Shown piece by piece: positions 42,982 to 50,749 of a stretch of DNA of 64,000 nt; the stretch's first letter is position 1, and every line of letters starts with the position of its first letter. Both the position numbers and the translations under genes were made by a program. Below the pieces are notes generated by a model. The model made no database searches and was not told the DNA's origin. It saw nothing but the letters and a program-made list of their open reading frames with translations. This DNA is from Streptomyces flavochromogenes (lineage in GTDB: Bacteria > Actinomycetota > Actinomycetes > Streptomycetales > Streptomycetaceae). The stretch is taken from NCBI RefSeq assembly GCF_000717595.1, contig NZ_JNZO01000027.1, forward strand, positions 124,001-188,000. Reading direction: 5' to 3'.

Positions 42982-43386
42982 GTGACGCTGGTCCAGATGC
43001 AGCCCCGCCCGACGCACCCCGCCCCCGCGCACCTGACGGCGGCCGACGCCGTGGACACGGCCGGACCACAGGTCTGCGACGACATGACCGTCGAGGTGGC
43101 CCTCTCGCTCATGGCCGGAGCCCGCACCGGGCACTTGCTCATCTGCGACAACGACGGCCTGTGCACCGGGCTGGTCACCCGGGCCCAGCTCACCACCGTC
43201 CGCGACAGCCCCGCCTACACGGACCGGCTCCAGCTGCGCGACCTCTCCGGCGACGGCGGGCCGCTCACCTCGGCCACCGCCCGGACGATCGGGCGGGCCG
43301 GCGGTCCCCGGGTCGTCGCCTCGTCCGGCGGTGGCGAACAGGACGGCACTCCGGGCGCCCTCGCGGCCGCCCTCGTCCTCGCGTGA
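42982..43386 (+). CDS. CBS-domain protein
   Basis: The 134-residue protein starts at GTG 42982 (GGAGG upstream): MTLVQMQPRPTHPAPAHLTA. One CBS-like unit is read in VCDDMTVEVALSLMAGARTG, HLLICDNDGLCTGLVTRAQL. CBS domains bind adenine nucleotides and sense energy state. The C-terminal 45 residues are Gly/Ser-rich and look unstructured. It lies 46 bases after the helicase gene and 50 bases before the next gene, within one probable transcript. Confidence 0.72.
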   Translation: MTLVQMQPRPTHPAPAHLTAADAVDTAGPQVCDDMTVEVALSLMAGARTGHLLICDNDGLCTGLVTRAQLTTVRDSPAYTDRLQLRDLSGDGGPLTSATARTIGRAGGPRVVASSGGGEQDGTPGALAAALVLA

Positions 43387-43436
43387 ACCGCCTCACCACG
43401 GCGGAACCATTCCCCTTCCTCTCCCTGTGAGGCATC

Positions 43437-43748
43437 GTGCGCTGTGTCATCGCCCGCTTCCCCTTCGACCTCACCAAGAGCGGCGTCCTGGACTCCATGA
43501 AGGGCGTCAAGCCCGAGGAGGTCGTCGGCGAGTCCGTGATCATCGGCCGCCGCACCTACCCCGTCAAGCAGGTCGGCCAGGTCATCACCCGCCAGGACCG
43601 TCGCGACTTCAGCGCGGGTGAAGTCATCCGCGCCATGACCAAGCTCGGCTTCACCTGCCGCGACCTCCCCCGGAACCCCGCGCCCACCCGCGCCCCCGAC
43701 GCGATCCAGCACGCCTCCGCGATGCTCGGCACCCCGACGGCGGCCTGA
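43437..43748 (+). CDS. MRCVIARFPF small protein, island copy
   Basis: The 103-residue protein starts at GTG 43437 (TGAGG nearby): MRCVIARFPFDLTKSGVLDS, MKGVKPEEVVGESVIIGRRT, YPVKQVGQVITRQDRRDFSA. A paralogue of 90 residues lies at 61857, also after a csp gene. The basic, compact sequence suggests nucleic-acid binding. No family name is known to me. It ends the island csp cluster and is followed by a strong terminator. Confidence 0.8.
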   Translation: MRCVIARFPFDLTKSGVLDSMKGVKPEEVVGESVIIGRRTYPVKQVGQVITRQDRRDFSAGEVIRAMTKLGFTCRDLPRNPAPTRAPDAIQHASAMLGTPTAA

Positions 43749-43792
43749 CCGTGACCCACGGGCGAACGTGAGCTGACACCCGAACAGCCAAG

Positions 43793-43824
43793 AGGGCCCG
43801 ACCGGCACCCGCCGGTCGGGCCCT
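43793..43824 (+). terminator. Terminator of the island csp-helicase cluster
   Basis: AGGGCCCGACCGGC pairs perfectly with GCCGGTCGGGCCCT (14 bp, ACCC loop), followed by TTTC. Confidence 0.88.
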
Positions 43825-44203
43825 TTCGCGTATCTGTGGGCAGTCTTCCCGGACGGAGGTCAACCTGACGGCGGCCGCCCCGCGGCCCTCCACGTCGCCG
43901 TTCGAGGCGGATTACCTGCTCAGCCGACACACAAAAATCTATGTCGGCCAGAGTAGACATTGAGCACTGGCCTAGTTATGGTTTCTCTCGTAGCCCAGAG
44001 AGACAAAAGGGCCTGGCAGAGACGAACTGCCGGCCGGAAGTACAGCTAGTCGCAGTGAGCAGGACGGTTCGGCAGCGGAGTTTCGAAGCCAGGGCATGCG
44101 CAGGACGGCGACGGGACTGGCGGCCGGACCGGGGGGCCCGCAGTGATCAGGGGCCGCCGCCGCGAGCGGGACCGCGGTCATGGCAGGTGCGGTGCCCGTG
44201 AGT

Positions 44204-44248
44204 GCAGTACGCAGTAACCGCAGTACGCAGTTCCCCGCAGTAAGCAGT
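44204..44248. repeat. Three short direct repeats, GCAGTACGCAGT type
   Basis: GCAGTACGCAGTA (44204), GCAGTACGCAGTT (44220) and GCAGTAAGCAGT (44237) follow with a 16-17 base period. Each is itself a doubled GCAGTA, so the block is six half-units. Regularly spaced direct repeats can be iteron-like or regulator sites. Confidence 0.8.
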
Positions 44249-44454
44249 CGATCACCGAGGAAGAACGGAGGAACCCGCGCCATCAGGATCGCCCGGGCGT
44301 ACGTCTGAGCCCGGGTACCGCAGGACATCGATAGTGAGGTGGTCTCCGGTCAAGCAACCGCGATCCCCGCGGCCCCGACAGCAACCAGGTCGGGCGCGCG
44401 GACACAGAAGGCCGGCGCAGTATCAGGGCCGGCAGGTGGTGTAGAAGTTCCTTC

Positions 44455-44488
44455 GGGGCCCTGGTGCCAGTACTGGCACCAGGGCCCC
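44455..44488. promoter_or_regulatory. 34-bp perfect palindrome upstream of the MerR-like gene
   Basis: Each 17-base arm reads GGGGCCCTGGTGCCAGT and its exact complement, with no spacer. It ends 26 bases before the ATG of the regulator. It could be its operator or, as RNA, a very stable hairpin in the leader. Confidence 0.75.
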
Positions 44489-44514
44489 TCAACGCGTTTC
44501 CCAGAGAGGTGCAA

Positions 44515-44853
44515 ATGACAGCAGACGACTCGTACGGCCGTCTCGACGACGACGACTACCCCGCCTACACGATGGGCCGGGCCGCCGAGATGCTCGGCAC
44601 CACACAGGGCTTCCTGCGCGCCATCGGCGAGGCCCGCCTGATCACCCCGCTGCGCTCGGAGGGCGGCCACCGCCGCTACTCCCGCTACCAGTTGCGCATC
44701 GCCGCACGCGCCCGCGAACTCGTCGACCAGGGCACACCGATCGAGGCCGCCTGCCGCATCATCGTCCTTGAGGACCAGCTCGAAGAGGCCCAGCGCATCA
44801 ACGCCGAATACCGCCGCGCCGCCGCATCCGACGCGCCACCAGACTCTGCTTGA
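44515..44853 (+). CDS. MerR-like helix-turn-helix regulator
   Basis: The 112-residue protein starts at ATG 44515 (AGAGAGGTG upstream). The N-terminal winged helix reads YTMGRAAEMLGTTQGFLRAI and GEARLITPLRSEGGHRRYSR, the MerR pattern; a helix with LEDQLEEAQRINAEYRR follows for dimerisation. There are no effector Cys. It is the last gene before the right att site. The long palindrome ahead of it suggests autoregulation. Similar regulators accompany csp clusters in streptomycetes. Confidence 0.85.
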   Translation: MTADDSYGRLDDDDYPAYTMGRAAEMLGTTQGFLRAIGEARLITPLRSEGGHRRYSRYQLRIAARARELVDQGTPIEAACRIIVLEDQLEEAQRINAEYRRAAASDAPPDSA

Positions 44854-45005
44854 GGTGAGTCCGCCCACCGTCGGCGTCGACTTCGCTCGCACAGCGGTCA
44901 GCGAGGGCCCTGCGAAGCATCCGGGACGAGGTCGTCCGCGCAGGTTTCTGCCAGGTCGGGAGCGCCATGCGCAGGTCCGCGTACCGGGTGATTCCCGAGC
45001 TCATG

Positions 45006-45033
45006 GCGCGGGTTCGATTCCCGTCATCCGCTC
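45006..45033 (+). repeat. attR: 28-bp copy of the tRNA-Gly 3' end
   Basis: It is identical to 33672-33699. The preceding sequence does not complete a cloverleaf, so this is not a second tRNA but the displaced 3' end of the original target, with its own terminator at 45041-45067. Confidence 0.92.
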
Positions 45034-45040
45034 GTGCAAG

Positions 45041-45067
45041 AAGGCCCAGGTCGGAGACCTGGGCCTT
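45041..45067 (+). terminator. Original tRNA-Gly terminator beyond attR
   Basis: AAGGCCCAGGTC pairs with GACCTGGGCCTT around GGA (12 bp). It is probably the chromosomal terminator separated from its tRNA by the insertion. Confidence 0.8.
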
Positions 45068-45127
45068 CTTCGTCGTCCAGAGAGCCGCCCGCGGATCACG
45101 CCGGCGGTCGGCCCGACCGGAATCCGG

Positions 45128-46402
45128 TCAGAACTTCAGCACCTCGCGGTCCAGGGGATACCGCGCACGGTGAGGCCCGTCGTACGGCGAGGGTGTGATC
45201 GGGAGGACGCCGGTCGGCTGCAGGCCCAGGTTGTCGTCCCAGAGCCTGGGGACGACATGCCCGAGGACGCGGAACTTCCGGAAGGTGAACGGAGGGCTGT
45301 CCGTCGGGAAGAACTCGGGCGTGGTCATCACCTGGAAGTGCAGGTGCGGCGTGGTGGAGTTGCCGCTGTTGCCGATGAGGCCGAGGACCCGGCCGGGTTC
45401 GACGTGGTCGCCCTCCCGGACCTTGAGCGAGCCGGGCTTCAGGTGGGCGTAGAGCAGATAGCGGCCCGGCGCGACCTCCAGGGTGACGTGGTTGCCGACG
45501 GTCTCGTCGATCGGCGGGACCGGCGGCGTGACAGGCGGCGTGTTGTCCGGGATCCCGTCCTGGACCTCCACCACTCGGCCGCCGGCCGAGGCCACCACCG
45601 GCTGCCGGTAGCTCAGGTAGCTGGAGAGCTGTGCGGGGTCGCCCTCCCAGGTCTGTCCCTGCTCGCCGACCCGGTACCAGTCGATCGCGAAGCGCTGCGG
45701 CACGTAGAAGCGACCGTTGATCGGGCCGAGGCCGCGCCGGTGGTGGGTGTTGCCGCAGCACGACTCGCTGGAGTACCAGGTGCCGGGGCGGACCGGCGGG
45801 TCGAGGTTCAACGGAGCGGTGCGGGAGGTCGGGGTGACCTGCACCGTCTCCTCGAACGCGGAAGGGCCGCCGGGGGTCAGGACGGCGCCCGACAGGCGGT
45901 GTTCGAGGGCCTCGGGCACCCGCTGGCCGCGATCGAGGGTCAGGTCGAGCCAGACGATCCACTGCTGGGAGCCCGGGATGACGGTCGGCGTCGGACCGGG
46001 GGGCGCCGGGGTGTACCCGTCCGCACCCGGCAGCGGGTCGCCCACCGGGTTGGCTGCGTCGGCCAGCGCCTGTCCGCTCAGCGAGCCGATGACCCGCTTG
46101 GTGCGGGCGTCTCGGACATCGACACGATCGAGCCGCACCGGCGTGGTGCTGGAGAGTGCGTTCGTGGTGAGCAGTTCGTACGAGAGGTGCGTCTTGCCGT
46201 CCGTGGCGTCGAACGGTGCCGGCTTCGTCATCACGGCCGCCGTCAACGGCGTGAACTGCGGGCCGGGCGCCGGAGCGGTCGTGCCGGTCCCGTATCCGGG
46301 CGCCGTCGAGGCCACCAGCATGCCGGCTGCGAGTACGGCAGCGGCGAGCCCGCGAAGGAGCGGGCTGCGGCCGGTGCGGTTGCGAGGGTCGCGCTCTGCC
46401 AT
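45128..46402 (-). CDS. Secreted M23-type peptidase-like protein
   Basis: The 424-residue protein starts at ATG 46402: MAERDPRNRTGRSPLLRGLA, with a signal peptide to about residue 40. A large N-terminal domain of unknown type (about 60-240) precedes a lysostaphin/M23 domain: RFYVPQRFAIDWYRVGEQGQ, PVVASAGGRVVEVQDG, NHVTLEVAPGRYLLYAHLKP, GLIGNSGNSTTPHLHFQVMT. HLHF and YAHL are present, but the first HxGxxxD motif is replaced by FAIDW, so one zinc ligand differs. It may be an inactive or regulatory peptidoglycan-binding form. Confidence 0.85.
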   Translation of the reverse strand: MAERDPRNRTGRSPLLRGLAAAVLAAGMLVASTAPGYGTGTTAPAPGPQFTPLTAAVMTKPAPFDATDGKTHLSYELLTTNALSSTTPVRLDRVDVRDARTKRVIGSLSGQALADAANPVGDPLPGADGYTPAPPGPTPTVIPGSQQWIVWLDLTLDRGQRVPEALEHRLSGAVLTPGGPSAFEETVQVTPTSRTAPLNLDPPVRPGTWYSSESCCGNTHHRRGLGPINGRFYVPQRFAIDWYRVGEQGQTWEGDPAQLSSYLSYRQPVVASAGGRVVEVQDGIPDNTPPVTPPVPPIDETVGNHVTLEVAPGRYLLYAHLKPGSLKVREGDHVEPGRVLGLIGNSGNSTTPHLHFQVMTTPEFFPTDSPPFTFRKFRVLGHVVPRLWDDNLGLQPTGVLPITPSPYDGPHRARYPLDREVLKF

Positions 46403-46707
46403 GGTGCTCTTCCAGTCGTCGGGTCCGGGGCCGTGAAGGGCACCGGCACGCCCCGCGCCGAGGCGCAGGCCCATGTAATCCGGCGCCGCGCCGCTCCGGG
46501 CGGACGGCGCCGGGGCAGGTGCCGAACTACACCCGTCCAGCCGCATCGGCCCCCGAGCGTCGCCTCGCGGCGGCTTCGGGCCGTCGTCGAGCGCCGGTTC
46601 GTCGCGGCCGACGCGGTGGAGCCGGGCCGGGGCACAGGCCCGACCCCACCCCGGACGGACCACCGTCCCGGACTGCCCCCAGCTGCGCCCCGGCGGTCCC
46701 GAAGGCT

Positions 46708-47499
46708 CTATCGCGACGGTGCCACAGGAACGGAGGCCCACCAGGTCGAGGGCGCCGCGACGGAGTAACCCAGAGACTCGTACAGCGGCCTGCCCAGCTT
46801 CGAAGCGGTGAGAGTGACCGGCAGGTCCGTCAGATGGGCGAGGGCGCCGAGCATGACGGCCCGGCCGACGCCACGCGACCGGAAGGCCGACGACGTGGCG
46901 ACCCAGTAGTGGCTGCCGGCGCCGTCGTCCACGACGCTGACGCAGGCTCCCGCGGCCACGCCGTCGTGCGAGGCGACGAACACGTCCACGCCCGGCTGCC
47001 CGAGCAGCGTCATCGGGAACAGCTCGCCGGGGCGGTAGGGCTCGAAGCCGGCCAGCTCGAAGCCCTCGATCACGATCTGCTCGGCCGCCTGGAGGTCCTC
47101 GGGCCGCCGCACCCGGATCACGTCCAGCGCCGGTTCGCCGACGGGCCCGGGCGGGCGGAGCATGACCGGCATCTGCCAGCTGCGCATGCCCAGGTGGCTC
47201 AGGTCGGTCGAGCTGAACGGATCCTCGGCGTTCACGGGGCCCGAGGCCCGGCGCACCAGCTCGCCCACCTCGGCCCGTTCGCCCGGGTCGAGGTCGGACT
47301 CCTGGATCAGGACCCGCAGGCCGGCGCGCTCGCCGCCGTCGACCGCGACGAATCCGCGGCGCCGGACGACCTCATGCCCCCGGCTTCGGCCGGTCGCGAT
47401 CCAGAAGGCGGCGGAGTTACGGGCCTGACGCATCGGCGCCTCGGCCAAGGCCACGGACGCGGACGCGGGCCCGCCGGTCGAAGTGGATCTTGTTGTCAT
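46708..47499 (-). CDS. GNAT family N-acetyltransferase
   Basis: The 263-residue protein starts at ATG 47499 (MTTRSTSTGGPASASVALAE). The C-terminal GNAT fold shows AAGACVSVVDDGAGSHYWVA, then TSSAFRSRGVGRAVMLGALA, the acetyl-CoA loop (RxxGxG/A), and ASKLGRPLYESLGYSVAA at the end. The N-terminal 90 residues are of a second GNAT-like or unknown type. It moves an acetyl group from acetyl-CoA to an unknown amine. It stands alone between the peptidase and the large NTPase. Confidence 0.85.
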   Translation of the reverse strand: MTTRSTSTGGPASASVALAEAPMRQARNSAAFWIATGRSRGHEVVRRRGFVAVDGGERAGLRVLIQESDLDPGERAEVGELVRRASGPVNAEDPFSSTDLSHLGMRSWQMPVMLRPPGPVGEPALDVIRVRRPEDLQAAEQIVIEGFELAGFEPYRPGELFPMTLLGQPGVDVFVASHDGVAAGACVSVVDDGAGSHYWVATSSAFRSRGVGRAVMLGALAHLTDLPVTLTASKLGRPLYESLGYSVAAPSTWWASVPVAPSR

Positions 47500-47648
47500 T
47501 ACGCCTACGGTAGTGGGCAGTCGACCCCTCACACAGGCCAATTCCGTGCCATCCGACTGGGCCACCTTCGGATGACACAGGAGCACGGGCAGCCGACGGG
47601 GACGGCCGACGCGGCAGGGACCCGGGGCTTCGTCGTTGTCCGGACCTC

Positions 47649-50360
47649 CTAAGGAGCCGCACTCCACGGTGCCGACATCTCACCGTCCGGCTCCCACCCG
47701 TACCGTCGCATCCGCTGCGCGGCAGACGTGCGGCCTGCCTTCTCCAGCACCTCCGCGTACTGGCGCCAGGCATACAGGTCGCCGGTCCGCGAAGCGTGGC
47801 GGAGCCAGTCCAGGGCCTCGTCCGTGCGCCCCGCGTCATGGAGCAGTTCGGCCACGACGGAGCGCTGATCCGGATAGCCGTCCGCGGCATGGCGGTCCGC
47901 GCATGATCTCAGCCGGACGAAGGACTCGTCCGGGCCCATGAGCGCCGTCAACAGACGAGCGGTCTCTCGCAGGGCGCCCAGATCCCCTTCCTCGGCTGCC
48001 CGCTGGTACCAGGTGACAGCCTCCGACACCCTGCCCAGCTGTTCGTGCAGAGCGGCGACGTGCGCCGCCGCGCCTCTCCGGCCGTCGGCTGCCTCCCGCT
48101 CGTACAACGCGAGCGCTTCCTCCGGACGGCCCTCCTTCCTCAGCGCCTCGGCAGCACGCACGCCCTCCCGGCGCCCTCCCCCGGCGATCTCCTCCGCCCC
48201 GTCCAACACCGCGGCCATCCAGCTCCGAGCCTCCTGGTCCTCTTCTCCCGGGACGAGAAGACCCCGCAAGCCGGATCGGAGTGCCGCGTCCTGGGCCAGG
48301 TGGTCGAGCAACGCGCTCCACGCCCAGGGAAGCCTCACGTCTGCCTTCCTGTTGCCCTCTTCCCATACCCGCGGCAGCAGCCAGGACAGCACGGTGGCGC
48401 CGCTGTCGCCCCGCTCCCGCATGAGGGAGACCGTCTCGATCACGGCGTACCCGCCGCGGCCCTCGGCCTCCTGCCGGTAACAGGCGAGCGCCTCCTCCGT
48501 ACGGGCCGTCGACTTCAGCAGGTCGGCCAGCGTTCCGAACGCGCCGTAGACGCCCGCATCGGCCGCTCGCCTGAGGCAGGCCTCCGCTTCCCGGCGATCC
48601 TCGGCCTTCAGCAGAAGCATGCCGGCGTAGAGCCAGTTGCCGGAACACCCCGCCTCGGCAGCTCTCTTGTGCCAGGCGATGGCCGTGACCGGCTGGTGAG
48701 TTTGCTCCATGATCCCGGCAACCTGGCTCATGGCCTCGGGGTCTCCCCCTTCGGCGAGAGGCAGACACCACAGCAGTGCCTCGTCGTACCTTCCCTCTGC
48801 CTCCAGCATGCGGGACGCCGCGGTGGCGGCGCCCGCCACCCCCGCCGCGGCCGCGGCCCTGAGCAGGTGCACCGCGATCCGCAGATGCCCTCTTTCCCAC
48901 GCCGACTCGGCCAGGGCGATCAGGGACTCTCGTGCCGCGTAGTCGCCCAGGGTGTCCCACAGGCCTCCCGGTGGGGCCTTTCCGTTTCGCTTCTCCCTGC
49001 CGTGCTGATCCAGGTAGTCCGCGAGTCTGACCTTGTCCGTCGTGATGCGGGGAGCGGCAGGTACGCGAAGGGTGACGGGCGTGAGGGGTCCGCGGACACC
49101 GCGCCACGAGATGCTCAGTTCCGCGAGAGCGTGCTCGATGTCCCCGTCCTCAACCGCCTCGTCCTGATGAGCGGTCAGGTAGAAGCGGACGGACGCCTCC
49201 AGCAGCACCTTGGGGAGAGCTACGCCGTGCCCGAGACGGCGGGCGTCCATGGCCGACTCGATCAGTGCCCTCTCCAGGGCCGTGGCGGTCTCGTACCGGC
49301 CGACAAGTGCGCGGCCACCGGCGAGGTACTGGGTGATCTGCCCTTCCTCACCGCGCTCCAGGGCCTCTTGGAGTCGGGGATCCGTCGCGGCCAGGCGTCG
49401 CAGCTCCGGCATGTCCGGTCCCTCGAAGGAATCCGGCACGCGGCAGTGCTTGCCGGCGAGCAGGGCACGTGCCCGCGCATGCGGGTCCCTGAGGTCACCT
49501 TTCCCGCGCGGCCTGACCAGGCCCCACCACTCGTCGGGCCAGGTCGTACCGAGGACGAGCAGCGGGCTCCGTCGCGGGTCGTTGAGCACCTCGTGCAGCC
49601 GGGCGGCTGCCTGCTCACCCCGGTCGTCGCCCACGTAGCGGTGGATCTCGTCGAGCCACAGGACGGTGCGGGGAGCGGCGTCGTCCAGCAGGGCGATCAG
49701 GGCCTCGGCGGGGTTCGGTACGAGGGGATGCGCGAGCCGCCAGTCCGAGGGAAGCAGGTTGAGCGCCTCCCAACACGCCCTCGTCTTCCCCGTGGAGGAA
49801 TTGCCGACGAGGACGGCGATGGCACTGGTCGGCTCCCCTGCGCCCTGCCGCGTGACACCCTCCACCACTGCGGAGAGCCGCCGGTCGTGCTCCCGTTCGA
49901 CATAGGGAGGCAGCAGCGGCAGCTCGGCCTCTGCGCACCCTCCGTCGATGGCCTCGTGCACCTCCAGGGCGAACGGATCACTGAACTCACGAACAGGCCG
50001 CCCCGGGCCGGTCGATGCCGCACGGGGTGCCCGTATCGGCTGCGCCCTCTCCAACAGGTCCCGCCAGGAGCGTTCATCGGGTTTCTCGCCCGCCCAGGCG
50101 CTCCACAGGCGTACCAGCGCCAGAACGTCGTCGCTGCTCCCGTCACTGGGGACCTGGGGATCTCTTTCACCCCGGGTGGGCACCCAGGCGCTGATCCGCT
50201 GACCCTCGATCCTTCTGCCGTACGGGGGCTTGGCGAGTGCCTGGCTCACCCTCCTCCGTGAGTACCGGTCGCCGGCCCGGCTGAGCACGCCCGCCGCTCG
50301 TCGCTCCAGAGCGCGCAACCGCTCGTACAGTTCGCGGGACTCCTGAGACCGCAACAGCAC
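47649..50360 (-). CDS. Large P-loop NTPase with HTH-like N-terminus and TPR/Sel1 repeats
   Basis: The 903-residue protein has an N-terminal domain (about 1-100) like streptomycete transcription-factor-type caps (RRRVSQALAKPPYGRRIEGQ, RISAWVPTRGE). The NTPase follows, with Walker A IAVLVGNSSTGKTRACWEAL (about 200) and Walker B RTVLWLDEIHRYVGDD (about 245). From about 500 to the end there are at least ten 35-residue alpha-helical repeats (GDPEAMSQVAGIMEQTHQPV, AAADAGVYGAFGTLADLLK types). This is the shape of STAND-like sensors. The GTG start at 50360 is uncertain. A 47-residue peptide is divergent upstream. Confidence 0.8.
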   Translation of the reverse strand: MLLRSQESRELYERLRALERRAAGVLSRAGDRYSRRRVSQALAKPPYGRRIEGQRISAWVPTRGERDPQVPSDGSSDDVLALVRLWSAWAGEKPDERSWRDLLERAQPIRAPRAASTGPGRPVREFSDPFALEVHEAIDGGCAEAELPLLPPYVEREHDRRLSAVVEGVTRQGAGEPTSAIAVLVGNSSTGKTRACWEALNLLPSDWRLAHPLVPNPAEALIALLDDAAPRTVLWLDEIHRYVGDDRGEQAAARLHEVLNDPRRSPLLVLGTTWPDEWWGLVRPRGKGDLRDPHARARALLAGKHCRVPDSFEGPDMPELRRLAATDPRLQEALERGEEGQITQYLAGGRALVGRYETATALERALIESAMDARRLGHGVALPKVLLEASVRFYLTAHQDEAVEDGDIEHALAELSISWRGVRGPLTPVTLRVPAAPRITTDKVRLADYLDQHGREKRNGKAPPGGLWDTLGDYAARESLIALAESAWERGHLRIAVHLLRAAAAAGVAGAATAASRMLEAEGRYDEALLWCLPLAEGGDPEAMSQVAGIMEQTHQPVTAIAWHKRAAEAGCSGNWLYAGMLLLKAEDRREAEACLRRAADAGVYGAFGTLADLLKSTARTEEALACYRQEAEGRGGYAVIETVSLMRERGDSGATVLSWLLPRVWEEGNRKADVRLPWAWSALLDHLAQDAALRSGLRGLLVPGEEDQEARSWMAAVLDGAEEIAGGGRREGVRAAEALRKEGRPEEALALYEREAADGRRGAAAHVAALHEQLGRVSEAVTWYQRAAEEGDLGALRETARLLTALMGPDESFVRLRSCADRHAADGYPDQRSVVAELLHDAGRTDEALDWLRHASRTGDLYAWRQYAEVLEKAGRTSAAQRMRRYGWEPDGEMSAPWSAAP

Positions 50361-50524
50361 TCCCTCTCTCTGCCCGCAGCGGGCACAACGGGCAACGCGC
50401 CGACCGGCAGCGTAGAACGAATTCGCCCGGTGTTCCCGCTCCTTCGGGGCTTCTGCCCCACCACGCAGAAGACTCGGGACGACAGCTCGGAGCAGCACCG
50501 GGCGCGACCGATGAAGGGGCCTCG

Positions 50525-50668
50525 ATGGAGAAGACGACTCGGCGGAAGCGACAGCACACCACCCGCCTCTGGGGACGCACCGTCCTCTTCCATGCCGTCC
50601 GTGGGGCTGCCACCGCGACGGGCTCGGCCGTCGTCACGTGCGGCCTGATGTGGTGGCGGAGCCGGTGA
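50525..50668 (+). CDS. Small 47-residue peptide divergent from the NTPase
   Basis: It starts at ATG 50525 with GAAGGGG 6 bases upstream, MEKTTRRKRQHTTRLWGRTV, then LFHAVRGAATATGSAVVTCG and LMWWRSR, stop at 50668. A basic N-terminus with a weakly hydrophobic segment and a Trp-rich basic end suggests membrane association. The intergenic region of 164 bases is shared with the NTPase gene. Function unknown; a partner or effector role is only a possibility. Confidence 0.6.
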   Translation: MEKTTRRKRQHTTRLWGRTVLFHAVRGAATATGSAVVTCGLMWWRSR

Positions 50669-50749
50669 ACCGGCAGCAGCGATCCGAGGGGAGGGGTGCC
50701 TCGCGAGACGTCCTGGACGCGGCCCGTGTGCGGGCCCGATCATGGGGGG

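Larger units (their letters stand above)
43825..44514. other. 690-bp gap with repeats and palindrome, no supported gene
   Basis: GC drops at 43925-44030 (around CAAAAATCTATGTCGGCC), unlike the rest. TTTCTCTC-N8-GAGAGA at 43982-44004 is a small hairpin. GCAGTACGCAGT repeats lie at 44204-44248 and a 34-bp palindrome at 44455-44488. The low GC suggests recent acquisition or a long regulatory leader. Confidence 0.5.
33672..45033. mobile_element. Decayed AICE-type genomic island in tRNA-Gly, about 11.3 kb
   Basis: A perfect 28-bp direct repeat of the tRNA 3' end (33672-33699 and 45006-45033) bounds the region. Next to the tRNA end, on the minus strand, is the pSAM2-type order rep-xis-int with int ending inside the tRNA. 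Integrase and rep are broken, so the element can no longer move by itself. Cargo from 34996 to 44853 holds stress, RNA and regulatory genes. No transfer (FtsK-like) gene remains. Alternative view: cargo was chromosomal and only flanked by chance; the exact repeat at a tRNA makes that unlikely. Confidence 0.85.

Noticed and set aside
45006..45033. Second tRNA-Gly
   Set aside because: Only the 3' 28 bases are present; the left part does not fold into a cloverleaf. It is the att copy.
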